Origin: Phanerodontia chrysosporium
Lineage: Eukaryota; Basidiomycota; Agaricomycetes; Polyporales; Phanerochaetaceae
Length of the DNA: 64,000 nucleotides
Assembly: GCA_001910725.1 (NCBI GenBank)
Contig: MJGA01000003.1
Location: 620,001-684,000, forward strand
Direction: 5' to 3'
Shown here: positions 33,985-46,100 of the stretch, piece after piece
Layout of the letters: every line of letters begins with the position of its first letter
How positions within the stretch are numbered: position 1 is the first letter of the stretch
Translations under genes and position numbers: made by a program
The notes under the pieces: model-generated
Databases searched by the model: none
Told to the model about the DNA's origin: nothing
The model's input: the letters and a program-made list of their open reading frames with translations, nothing else

Positions 33985-35445
33985 ATGTTGGCTCAGCTGC
34001 GAAACCTTTCCCTCCGCCCTCTGCGACCATGGTTCGTGGCATCCAGCTCGCGACAATTCACCGCTTCCTCCATCCGACGCGCTAAGCCTGAGGAAGTTGA
34101 GGACTTTGACGAGGACGACGGTCCCGAGGAAGTCCAGGCTGCCGCTCCCCAAAATCCCTTCCCCGACAACGAAAAGGGTTACCGGGCGTGGCTAGAGGGC
34201 GAGGGTAGGCAGTTTAAGGAGCATCATCGCTCGCGCAATTGGCTCGGAGGGGATGTTACAGTGAGTGACCTGCATGCTTGCTTCCACCTTTCATAGCTGA
34301 TCACGCGGAGTAGCCTTTCCCTCTGAACCCGACCTTCAAGCCGCCCCCGCCCGTGTCGGACGCGACCCGAACACTGATTTATCAACAATTCATGGCTGAT
34401 CCCACGAAGAACAGTGTGCGAGAGTTGGCTGCGCTACATGGGCTCAGCATCGCTCGTGTCGATGCGATACTGAGGTTGAAAGGCCTTGAGGAACATTGGA
34501 AGAAGGTTCGTGTTCAGTTCTTTCACCTCGAGACCTCCTCTCGCTCTATGATGAGTTCAAATCGATTAGTCTTTAAGACTCACACATGGTTAAAGACAAT
34601 TTACATGCATGGCTTTCTGATCCATCCTTCGTTGTCGTATTCTTTCTACAACATTGATGCTAATAAATTCTCTAGGTATTTCCGTCAGACCTGCATCCAC
34701 ATATGGTTTTACTGACTAAGATTGGCGTCGCGTCGTTGATCGGGTGGTACAGGAGGTTAGTATTCACTTCTCATGTATCGTATGTGATGAGACTTTATCA
34801 TCATTCGCGAATTGGAAGACCTCTGGATGCCTTACACATCCAGATCGTGGTTATATCGATTTCAACCCCATCTGAGCCTCACTTCGTTGATATTGGTGAT
34901 CGTCGTTCTAATAACTCCAAATAGGGTAAACAACTTCAGACTGGCTTCCAAGTCGGTATGGAATATATCCTCGGTGTTGCAGAGCGAAGGAAGAACGTCT
35001 CCGCCACGGCGACAGCTGCTCTAAGCGAGGAAACAATTAAAGCAGACATCCAGTTCGACGAGGAGGGTAACGACCTGAAGGCTCGCGAACGCTACCAGCG
35101 TTTGTTCTGGGAGCCTACTGCTGAAGGCCAGGTGAGCGTTGCCGTGCCAAGTTGCAGTGAATCCATTGCTCATCCCACGGTCAGGAGCCTATTATTCCGG
35201 ACATTCTTGAGAAGAACCGTAAATCTCCTTCGAAGAAGGACTCTGAAGGCCCGGTTCGTGTTGTCGAACGACCCGGTCGACCAGAAATGCGCTTTGTCGA
35301 TGTTGGGGACAAGTTCGTTGACCCTAAGGAGCTCAAGAAGAGGGCTCGTGACGCTGCCCACCGTGCGCACCTTCGTGCTCGTCGACAGCAGAAGAAGCAT
35401 GAGGCGATTGCCGCCGCCAAAGCTCCTGTTCACGCGCATGCTTAA
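33985..35445 (+). CDS. Mitochondrial ribosomal small-subunit protein, Bot1/mS45 type
   Basis: Matches the eukaryotic mitochondrial regulator (Bot1) family, components of the fungal mitoribosomal small subunit. The N-terminus (MLAQLRNLSLRPLRPWFVASSSR) is Arg/Ser-rich without acids, a mitochondrial presequence. Then an acidic stretch, PFPDNEKGYRAWLEGEGRQFKEHH, the core FPLNPTFKPPPPVSDATRTLIYQQF, SVRELAALHGLSIARVDAILRLKGLEEHWKK, GKQLQTGFQVGMEYILGV, and RPGRPEMRFVDVGDKFVDPKELKKRARDAAHRAHLRARRQQKK. Start at the ATG 33985 (33982 is GTG). An intron of 419 nt (34506-34924) separates HWKK from GKQLQ, far longer than its neighbours. Also called a regulator of respiration; the mitoribosome role is from the family. 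Confidence 0.78.
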
Positions 35446-35598
35446 TAGACGTCTCTTTGCTTTCCTCGATGCTGTCTCGTTCTATGTATACCAGGCTTTC
35501 CATAATGTTGATCGTGCTTTGACTCTCGGATAAATTAATCTGCGTGTTCTGCTTTTATGCAATGGCTCTCAGAACTGCTCGAGGTAAAGATCATAATA

Positions 35599-37846
35599 CT
35601 AATAGACAAATCTAAAGTTCATCTTTTTGTTTCCCTGGTCCTCTGTTGTCTCTAAGTACTCCTGCTGTTCCTGTACACGCAGGAAGGGTCAGCGACGGTG
35701 TGTGGATGCGTGAAGATCGTGAACGACAAACCTTGGCGGTCCACGAGTTCCAGATCCTCTCCCTTCGTTTGTTGATGGTGCGGTAGAAGAAGTACGTGAA
35801 GACGTACAGCGCAATATTCATCGCGCAGATCCCTATCAGGACGCGATTCCCTCGCTTATCTGCGGAGAGTTGTTTCAGTGACATGCAGCGAAGAACGCGA
35901 TCGTGCGGAACGTACAAAGCGGCTTGTCATCATCACGATAAATATTCGCCTGTCAAATGGGTCAACTCGATGCCAATCGCCAGCGAGACGAAGGAACGCA
36001 CTCCGACCATGGCCCCAGCCTGGACGAACATGTTATATATGGACGCAGAGACCGTCCGCGTTCGCACGCTCGACGAGTTCGACGACGCCCATGCGACTTG
36101 CACCGGATGCACATACGGGAAACCGGTGATTAGCGTAACGACAGCATAGTACGCCCACTGTGAGGTGTGCGTGTTGAATGTGTACAAGGCGATCAGCAGC
36201 GGCAACGCCCAAATCTGCAAGATAATTGTCGCTGCGACGCGGCTATTGACGAACTCGCTGAAGTAGCCTGCCAGGAGCAACGTGACCCCGCCAAGGACTG
36301 TCGAGGGGACGCTGAGCAAGTTTGCCTGAGTTGTGCTGAAGCCGAGGTTACGCAGGGAGAGCGTGAGGTATGTCTGGGGCGGGGTGACAGGGACTAATTA
36401 CCCGTTAGTCTCTAGGACGCCGATGGTAAGTATCGAAAGACTAACCCATGTGAAGCAGACCAAGGACATAGAGGGGCCACAGCCTCCAGTCTGTGACCAC
36501 AGAAAGGATCATCTTAACGTTGAGTCCCTGCCTATTGTGCATGTCCGACTTCGTAGGGTCGTCCCGCAGTACACTGCCAGACCGGGCATGAGTTTTTGCA
36601 ACAACGTCGAAGCTCCGCATACTGACCGATTGACGATGATGACCTCCTCCCGTTCATTGAACCACCCATTCGGACGATACCAGGCCTTGGTCTGGGTGGG
36701 GCCCGGCGGCATCATAAAGAAGGAGCATAGACCGATGAGCAACGTCAGGCCGCCTTCAACCAAGAAGAGATATCGCCAGCCGGCATGCCCATGGACACCC
36801 CGAAGCTTGAGAAGACCGGTAGCCATGAACGCGCCGGCGATGGATGCCATGTAATTGGATACCCAGAACCACGCGAGACGAATCGGGACTAGAAGGCCAT
36901 CAGCAGGATGTACATGTTGTCGGCATCGGATATGCACATACGTTCTTTGGTCGTGTAGAAATATGAGAGATAGAGGACGACGTCAGGGATGAACCCACCC
37001 TGGGCGAACCCCAGCAGACATCTAATGATTGGGTCAAGAGCCGAGCCAAGCGGTACAACCGGTACAACTGACCTTGTCGCCAAGAACGACGCACGTCCAC
37101 TCAACCAGAATTGAGCGAGCGAGATCACGCTCCACAGGACCATCTAGAAGAGATTTCGTGAGCCGCACGTCTTAGCATCGCGCATGGGAGAATCTACCTG
37201 ACAAGGGATCCAAACGTCCGGGCCGACCTTCTTGCTCACCAGCTGACTTGGAAGCTCGGCGAGTAGGAAGCATAGCTAGACAGCAGTAGCAGTGAGCACG
37301 TCTACTTGGCGTATGGATCAGCGAGGGCCGGGACACGCACCCGAAACAGCGTGTTCCCGAGATTGAAGTCGTCAGTGTTCATGTGGAGATCATTGAGAAA
37401 ATTGTCTGTGTTCGCCTGAGAGATGTTTGTTCGATCCAGGTCGAGGGCGAAGAACATTATGAAGGCCCATAGTGAGACACGCCAGTCGATTTTTCGCACT
37501 ATACGCTGAGAAAGGATTCAGCCTGGGAGGATCAGCGACGAGTAGGCCGAAGTCTACACACCAGTTCTTCCCGCCATGTCCAACGGGCAGCTGGGTCGAA
37601 GCGATGTGCGTTCTCGTACGAGGCAGGGGGGCGATATGTCTCGAGGGTATTCGGGTCATCAAAGACGGATGGCTGCGTCGCAATGCTGTCCAAGTGTGCG
37701 CTGTTGCGCCGCAAGCCCCACCATCGCCTAGGCGGTTGGGAGACCTCGAGCTCGCTGGTCGACGCGTCCTTCTCATCGAGGCTGAGGTCGTCTTTCTCGG
37801 AAGAGGACCTCAAAGGCTCTGGGTTGGAAAGGAGGACGTGCGCCAT
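35599..37846 (-). CDS. MFS transporter, DAL5/allantoate-permease family (copy 1)
   Basis: Twelve-helix anion:cation symporter of the plasma membrane, probably importing a small organic anion or vitamin. A hydrophilic N-terminus ends [13 protein letters not shown]; then [34 protein letters not shown] (helix 1 and the family signature), [132 protein letters not shown] and a final helix before [23 protein letters not shown]. Around ten introns. It lies in tandem with a close paralogue upstream (38308-40626), with the same intron positions, so this is a recent duplication. Substrate is not predictable from sequence. Confidence 0.85.
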
Positions 37847-38307
37847 GGCGGGAATGTCTCAGTCGTTCTGCCCATGTCCAAGCCAACTTATACCCCGGGC
37901 AAACGCTAACGCACAACTGAGTGATACGAGCGGGGACGTGGACCGGCTGAATGCGCGGATAATACCTTCGACGGTCTGTGCCCAAGGCCTCCACACGGCA
38001 CTGGGAAGGCGGTGAGCGAATTGGAGGCAGATAGCAATTGCGCACTAGAGAAGCTGCATTGCGAATAGCTCGCACGTGACCGTATCAAGCCGGACTGTGG
38101 GTGGGGAACAGGCACAAACGCACTCCAGATGTCGATGAAGAAGTATGGCGCACCCAGTGATCTCATGATCTCGTCAGTATGTTACAGAGAACCCTGCATA
38201 GCTTGCTACTACGAGTCTGTGATGCTGGCCGAATGTCAGCGGCAGCCTGACAATATCCTCGGCATGGGGCTTACCTAATCTACCCTAATAAGATATGTCT
38301 GTGTATT
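37847..38307. other. Spacer between the tandem permease genes
   Basis: Promoter of copy 1 and 3' end of copy 2. No gene seen. Confidence 0.5.
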
Positions 38308-40626
38308 CTAGTACGAGAATCTGAAGTTCAGCTTTTGGTTTCCGGTGTCAGCCGTTGTGTCTAAGTATTGTTGTTGCTCCTGCGTAGACAAAAGTCGGGA
38401 CGGTGAGCGAGGACGGCGGCACCCTAGACGCCAAGAAAGTAGACGTGCCTCTGGTGTCATAGCCTTCCATTTGCGGTCTCTGCGCCGGTTGATCTCACGA
38501 TAAAAAAGCCAGGTCAAGAAATAAAGGACGATATTCATGACCGTGAGGCCAATGAGCACGCGATTGCCGCGCTTGTCTAGGTCTCAGGTCAGTGGTGATA
38601 ACACGCAATACGGCGGCTGAATAGCGTACAAAGGGGCTAAGGAACGGACGTCAGTGTGAATTGCACGGCAAAGGTGTTTGAGCGACTAACCTTGTCGTCC
38701 TCGCGGTAGATGTTGGCCTAGATAGGATGTCCATGAGACGACATACAACACCCGAGTGATGGGAGAACACACCGATATGACGCCACCGGCTTGCACGAAC
38801 ATGTTGTACAGGGATGCGGATACTGTACGGCCCTGAACACTGTACGAGTTCGTTGAAGCCCATGCTACCTGCACGGGGTGCACGTAAGGGAAACCGGTGA
38901 TAAGCGTCACGACAGCGAAGTACACCCATTGTGAGGTGTGCTCGTTGAAAGTATACAGGGCAATGAGTAGTGGCAGCGCCCATATCTGGAGCGTGAGCAT
39001 GGAAATGGTACGGCTGTCGATGAGCTCGCTGAGATAGCAGCCAGCGAGGAGAGTGATGATGCCTAGTGCGGTGGATGGTACCGAGAGCAAGTTAGATTGC
39101 GTGGTGTTGAAACCCAGGTTGCGTAACGATAGTGTCAGGTAGGTTTGAGGAGGGGTGACCGGGACTAGAGACCACGATGTCAAGCTTGCTACCGTTACAC
39201 AGAGCGTAAAATACGCACTCAAGAATGTCAAGCCAAGGATGTAGAGCGGCCACATCCGCCAATCCTTGATACAATTCCAGATCATCTTGACGGTCAAACC
39301 TTCACGATTGTGCATGTTTGACTTCGAAGGATCGTCCCGTAGAACTCTGTTGAGTTAACTTCAGGACGGGAGTCGCGCTGATCATTAATAACCGACCTGT
39401 TAACCATGATCTTCTCCTCCCTAACAATCGTCAGCGCCCGTTGTATGTCATGTATAGCAAGACAAAGCTCACCTCTCAGTGAACCACCCGTTCTTACGAT
39501 ACCACGTCTTGGTCTGAGTCGGACCAGGGGGCATCAGGACAAACGACAGCAAACCGACGAGGCATGTCAGAAGGCCTTCAATCAGGAACAGATACCGCCA
39601 TCCTGCGACACCATGGCCTCCTTGATTTCTCAACTTGAGGATACCTGTGGCAAGGAAGGCACCGACGATGTGATCCATATAGTTCGACACCCAGAACCAT
39701 GCCAGGCGAAGCGGCAGCTCGTTCTTGGTGTAGAAGTAGGAGAGGTAGAGGATGACGTCGGGGATGAAGCCGCCCTGAAGGAAGCCGAGGAGGCATCTGT
39801 AAGGATTAGTTAATCTCGCTCAGCCATAACGAAGCTAGTCGGGCATACCGCGTGGCTAGGAAGCTTGCTCGCCCTTTCAGCCAATATTGGCTAAAAGACA
39901 CGATACTCCAGAGGACCATCTGTGTCGAGGGTTAGCATTCGGGTTCGTTGATGTGGAACAGTACATACCTGACTGGGTATCCAGCGGTCAGGCCCTGTCC
40001 AAGAGCGTTAGACAGGTCCGAATACACGAGGCGTATACTCACCAACGCGCTTCGAAATGAGTTGGGACGGAAGCTCCGCGGTCAGGAAGCAGACTTTGAA
40101 CAGCGTGTTTCCCAGGTTGAAGTCATCAGTAGTCATGTGGAGGTCGCCAAGGAAGTTGTCCGTGTTTGCCTGAGAGATGTTCGTACGATCCAAGTCCAAG
40201 CTGAAGAACATGAGCCACGCCCAGATCATAATCCGGAAGTCGATCTTCCTGACAACTTTCTATCTCACCGTCAGCAAACACATGTTTACACCACAAAAAA
40301 GAGGGCCAACGCACAAATTCCTCTGCCCATGTCCATCGGAAGAGGGGGTCAAAGCGATGGCTGTTCTCCCACTGCGGCGGCGGACGATAGATCTCGAGCG
40401 TGACGGGGTCATCGAAGACGGAGGGCTGGGTGGCGATGTCCTCCGGGTTGCGCTTCTTGCGCTTCCACCAAGGCCGCTTGCCACCTTCGTCGGCAATGGG
40501 CTCGCCAAGCGGCGGTACCTCAACGCTGTATGTCGAGTCCTCGCGCTTGATGTCCGAGCTCTTCTCCGAGACGTCGTCGCGCCTCTCGCCGAGGCGAAGC
40601 GGGACAGTCGGCAGGACTGTGGTCAT
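38308..40626 (-). CDS. MFS transporter, DAL5/allantoate-permease family (copy 2)
   Basis: Paralogue of the adjacent gene in the same orientation. Shared landmarks: [178 protein letters not shown] and the end [23 protein letters not shown]. The distinct N-terminus is richer in Lys/Arg. About ten introns at matching positions. As with copy 1, the family is clear and the substrate is not. Confidence 0.87.
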
Positions 40627-41057
40627 CCTGGCGGCCTGCGGGCTCCTGCGAGCACGGGGGAAAGTGTGAGGGGGTGTCCTGGACTCACGGCGAGCCGTCG
40701 TGGAAGACGTTACAATTTATAGGAGCAGCCACGGCTCGAGACCGTGGCTGAAAACCACCAGGCATGGCCGGTCAGTCGGTGCAGGAGCACCAGGCACCCT
40801 ACGAAAATCTCGCACTCTTCAGGCTTTACCATCCACCGCAACAACGAACGAAGTGTCGCGACGGATGGCGTAAATTGCGTGTGCCTCCAATCTATGGCGT
40901 TTGTTCGCTTTGAACATCGAGAAGACGCCACCAGTGCTCATATCACGTGAGGATGTGTCTGGGAGATAATGTCCATGAAGGCGAAACCACTGTTAGCATT
41001 AACTTTCGACAGGGACAAACATTACTCTACGGATTTCGTATCGACCAATCATCGTCT
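40627..41057. other. Intergenic region, permease copy 2 promoter and CCT7 3' end
   Basis: 431 nt between two minus-strand genes. No gene or clear motif. Confidence 0.5.
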
Positions 41058-43002
41058 TCACCGCCGTGGCATACCCCGTCCCCTGCCCCTTAGTGCGCGC
41101 TGCGCAGTGCCTGGTGGCGCTTTAGGCCCAGGGTTTTGCTACACGAGTGTCCAGTCAGAGAAACGTGCCTGAACGATGGTCTGAAACTCACCGCTTCGCT
41201 CTGCGGGTTGCGCACGGTCTCATCGACGCTAAGGATTAGGCAAGCAGCCTCGGTCGCGCTGCTGATGGCGTTGAGCTTCACCAGGCTTGGCTCCCAAACG
41301 AACGCCTCCATGTTGTCGCGGACACCCTCAGCTCCGTCAACGTCAACGCCGAACCACTTGAACCCGTTCGCATGCTTCATCCGAAGCTTGTTAAGAATGT
41401 CGGTCGAGTCGAGACCGGCGTTGTCGCAAATCTGACGAGGGATGATCTCGAGCGCCTTCGCGAAAGCGGTCATGACCAACTGCAGCTTGCCCGGAATCGA
41501 CAAGGCATGCTTGCGGATGTGAGCGGAGAGGTCCATCTGCGGGACGGGATGGTGAGAAGGCCGCCAAGGATTGCGGAAGGGCGATGAAACGCTCACCTCG
41601 ATCGCTCCACCGCCAGCTACAACGTCGCCGTTCTTTACGGCGCGCTTGACTACCATGATCGCGTCGTGGAGACTCCGCTCAACCTCCTCGATGAATTGCT
41701 CGGCACCACCACGCAGAATAAGCGTACAGGTCTTCGCCTTCGGGCACTCCTCAAAGAGGTTGTACCTCTCACCGCCGATCTGCTTCTCCTCGAAGTGACC
41801 GCAAGTACCGAGGTGTTCTGGGCGAATGTCGGAAGTTGTCGACTGGATAGAGCCACCAACAGCTTTCACGACGCGCTGCAGGTCCGCAGCTGGAACGCGA
41901 CCGGCACAGAAGATGTCACGGTCCGCAAACCACTGGGTAGCAAGATCACCGATCGGCAGCTTGCTGAGGACGACCTTGGCACCTGTCTTCTCGATTGCCT
42001 CAAGCTTGCGGTAGATGATCTCCCATTCCGCATCCACAATGGCTTGGTAGTCGGAGACATGCTCCACACGGACTTCCGCGTTGTCCTTCTCTGCCTTCAG
42101 CTCCAGTTCCACGTTGAGGCTGAGAATGAGAGGGTTCTTGAACGACTTGGGCTGCTGCTCGGCACCAGCATAGGTGAAGGTCTTCTTGAAAGCGACGCCG
42201 CGGATGAGCATGGAGTCCTGCATGCCGCCGCCCGGAATCTTCTTCACACCGATGAGCGACTCGTCCAAGTCCTCCTGATCTAAGCACTGCACAGCATCGA
42301 CCACCATGTTCGAGAAGAAGGGTTTCTCGGAGTGAATGAGCTTCGAGGACATGGATGTTGACGCGCACTTGAGCAAGAGCGAGCGGAAGCGTCTAGGGTA
42401 TTGTGAGTTTGGTGGCGCATTCGCAGGGGACTTCACGTACTCTGGGTCCGACTGATCGACCGTAACCTGGATCTCCTTGATACGCTCGATGGCCTAACTA
42501 CTGTAAGGGAAATCGTGTCACAAGAGTAACGGATGGCACTCACCAGTTGACACGCCTTCCTGAATCCCTTCATGATGATGTGTGGGCTGACACCCTCTTC
42601 GACGTATCCCCGAACCTCCTTGAGAAGCTGAGCAGCAAGGAGAACAACACTGGTGGTACCGTCTCCGACCTCCGCATCTTGAGCCCGTGCAATGTCTACC
42701 AGCGTGCGCGCAGCGGGATGGACGATGTCAAGAAGCTTCAGGATAGTAGCTCCATCGTTAGTAATCTGCGCCTCGCCCCTCTCGTTTACGATGAGCTTGT
42801 CCATGCCACGAGGGCCGAGTGTGCTGGCGAGGGTCTCCGCGATGGCGAGACACGCGGAGATGTTTGAGAGAAGCTGGGGCTTCCCCTGGGAGGTGTCCGT
42901 GCCCTCCTTGAGGAGGACGACGGTTGGTTGCTGCGCAGATATGTTCAGCAGTTATTCTGCACGTTGTCGCAGGTAGCGTACCATGGGTAGACCACGCTGC
43001 AT
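41058..43002 (-). CDS. CCT7: Chaperonin TCP-1 eta subunit (CCT7)
   Basis: Subunit of the cytosolic CCT chaperonin that folds actin and tubulin. N-terminus [34 protein letters not shown] with the first intron after MQRGLPM. ATPase landmarks: [59 protein letters not shown]; apical domain [65 protein letters not shown]; and the ending [25 protein letters not shown]...GRGRGMPRR, a typical Gly/Arg tail. About five exons. Head to head with RAD5 over a 183-nt promoter. No frame breaks were found here. Confidence 0.95.
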
Positions 43003-43185
43003 TTTGTTAGAAGAGTGTCGAGAGCGGTCGAAGGCGAGCGACTCGTAAATTCACCGTCACCGATATGGCAGTCACTGTTTGTTCTTGTTTGGCATCACGC
43101 GCGTCGCTTGGGCGTCTCGTCGCGTCTCATTTCAGTTCACGAACATCGCGACCATCCCCCGTCCTCGCGTCCTCGCGTCCTCACC
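43003..43185. promoter_or_regulatory. Bidirectional promoter CCT7/RAD5
   Basis: 183 nt between divergent start codons. Carries a short repeated CTCGCGTC element (three near-copies, 43161-43180) just before the RAD5 ATG. No TATA box seen. Confidence 0.55.
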
Positions 43186-46100
43186 ATGTCCGCTAGCGAG
43201 CTCGTCCATAAATCTCTCTTTTTTGCTGGCTCTGAGGACGAGAAGGACGACAAGCATGCATATCTGACACCACCCAATGCTGGTCAGTCCGCGGAAGCAC
43301 CAGTGCCTCCACCTAAGAACTCGCTCTTCTTTGCGGACAGCGGCGATGAAGATGACGCTCCAGCACCAGTGCCAATACTTCCTAATTTTGAAGACTCTTA
43401 TATTGTGGAAGGCGAGGCAGCTCCCATGGACGTAGACCTCAAAGTCCCCGAGGTAGTGTCTGGCAGGGCTTCCAGTGTATCAAGTACCTCTTCTGCGCGA
43501 CCACCAGCTCCATCATCTCCTGCTTCCTCTACCGCACCGGAGACGTTCGATGAGCCTCCTCGCAAGAGAAGAAAGCTGTCACCGTCAGCGCGCGACGCCC
43601 TCGACTTCCAGTCTGCCTATCTGGGGTCTTTCCTCGTAGCCGACGCGTGGAGCACTGTCCGTGGCAAAGGGTACGTGAGGGTACGTGCATTGAATCATCA
43701 GAGTCTTTACTGTACATAACTCTTTGATGGTAGCCTGGCGATGAAGTTCTTATAGAACGCGACACGTCTATGGAGCCTGTCAAGCCAGACAAGAAGGTCT
43801 TCTCCAGTAAAGATGCAAAGTCTAAGGACGGCAAGAAGCAGCTGTCTATAGCGACGATGTTAAAACCAGCAGCCCAAAAACCTGCCAAGAAGAAACAAGA
43901 TATCGTAGTACGACTGACTACACTGCGCGGTTTTGGTGCGTCGAATAGGTTCGCTGCTTGTATTCATCACTCATGTGGCGTATTATGCAGAGTTTGCGCG
44001 GCTTCCTCAAGACGTCTCTACATGGGTTGCAAAGCTGTTGGACCTTGGCATTGTAGAATTCAAGGGGAGCACGGTTGTGGACTGTCCGCCATCCCTTCAT
44101 TCTGGTGCCTCTTTAATTGTTTCCCTGTCCATTTATCTCAAGGCATCCGCGTTCAGGCCACCTAGTACATCTGTATCGGGTGAAAAATCCAAACTGATCA
44201 TCAACGAAGGCCAGGAGACTGCAGATGAACAACTTCTTCGCGAACGCAAGAGTTCGCTGACACATCTCTTTGATATCCTGAACCTCAAGCCAACAAATCG
44301 GGGCAGCTTCTATAAGGGCAAGAAGAAGCAGCTAAGCCAGGAAGATCTAAAACTTCTGGCAGACAAAACAAACAAAATAAAGAAGGCGCAGCGCACAGAG
44401 ATTGTTGGCGACGGGGAGGAGATAGTTGTAGAGGCCGACGAAGAGGAACTTTCGGACAATCAACTGAATCTCATATACCGCAAGTAAGTACTGCTTGATT
44501 CGCCGAATGACAAAGCTACATAATCTCCCAGGGCACAGAAGAATGATACTTCGATGGGCGAGATGGACCCCAATGAAACGTTCACCCTAACACTGCGGCC
44601 ATACCAGAGGCAGGCACTGTGGTGAGCCCTAAATTGAGTCTTTTTCTAGCGACACAGTTGCTTATTGACCCGCAGGTGGATGTACAACATGGAGACTAGC
44701 ACTGACTCGGCCCGCCAAGAGCAAACTATGCATCCCCTCTGGAAAGAGTAAGTTGTAGTCACTTCGTGTAGACCCATACTAATTGTAACTATGGTAGGTA
44801 CGCATTTCCTTCCGACCCTCACCAAAATCAAGGCGTCATCGACCTAACCGCGGACGAGAAGCCTTTCTATTTCAACGAGTATTCCGGGGAACTGAGTCTT
44901 GAGTTCCCCAAAGCAGAAAGAAAATTCAAAGGCGGGATCCTTGCGTGAGTGATTGCAGCCTCGTTTCTCGATTCCACAACTTACAGATGGCGCAGAGACG
45001 GTATAGTCATTATGTTCTTCCTCGAAGGTCAGAGAGCTGACCGTGTTGTATGTTGCCTCAACGCCCTGCAGAAAGTGCGTCGCACCATCCATACCGAACC
45101 GTATTCAACTAATCTCGCATTTAGTGGGGATGGGCAAAACTATCATGCTCAGCGCCCTCATACAGACTGCGAGCGCGCCAGAACCGCCAGATCTCCAGTC
45201 TCGCACGGCGAAGCGTAAACAGCTCCGACTCGATGGCGCCTTTCGCGCTCGTGCGGACGCACCTCCAGCGCCCACTACGGGTCCTTCCGCAACCCTTATC
45301 GTCGCACCGACCTCGCTTCTAACGCAGTGGCACGATGAGCTGTTGCGTTCAAGCAAGCCTGACACGTTGAAGGTGCTCGTTTGGCACGGGCAGAACAGGC
45401 TTGATCTCGAAAGTCTCGTTGAGCAAGGGTCGGACGGTAAGGCAAAGGGTGTTGACGTCGTCATCACCTCCTACGGCACCCTGGTATCGGAGTTTGGCAA
45501 GGTGCAGGGTGACAAGTCATTCAGTCCAGTATTTAACAGTGAGTCCGGCCGAGGCATCCATCGTTCTCGCTAATTTGCATGCTCTGCGAGCAGTTGAGTG
45601 GAAACGTAAGTGGGCACTGCATGTTCGCTCGCTCGACCACTGACCTAAGTGCACACTCTAGGTGTCATCCTTGACGAAGCACACTCGTGCAAATCGCGCC
45701 AGAGCAAGACCGCGAAAGCGGTATATGCACTGCGGGCGAGAAGAAGGTGGGCTGTCACCGGCACGCCAATCGTGAATAGATTGGAGGACCTCTATTCTTT
45801 GCTGTAAGCTCGTCGCTGATGAGTGTAGCGGGCCTAACTCACATGCCTCCAGCAAATTCCTGGAGTTTACACCATGGTCCAACTACACGTTCTTCCGCTC
45901 GTGCGTATTTGGTCCATATCAATATTTACTGCCACTGACCAAGTCCTAGATTTGTCACGCTGCCCTTCCTTGCGCGGGACCCGAAGGCGATAGAAGTCGT
46001 GCAAGTCATTCTGGAGAGCGTACTGCTGAGGCGCGAGAAGAGTATGCGTGATGCCGACGGACGGATGATCGTCGAGCTGCCACCGAAAGAGGTCTGTTCT

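Noticed and set aside
43161..43180. Short CTCGCGTC repeat before RAD5 as a functional element
   Set aside because: Only three near-copies; most likely simple sequence drift.
44985..45124. A 14-nt RAD5 exon (44987-45000) spliced directly to 45125
   Set aside because: It keeps the frame but gives AWRRDVGMGKT, which lacks the conserved ADEM of Walker A and leaves a 124-nt intron. The 5 + 3 nt solution gives the exact consensus.
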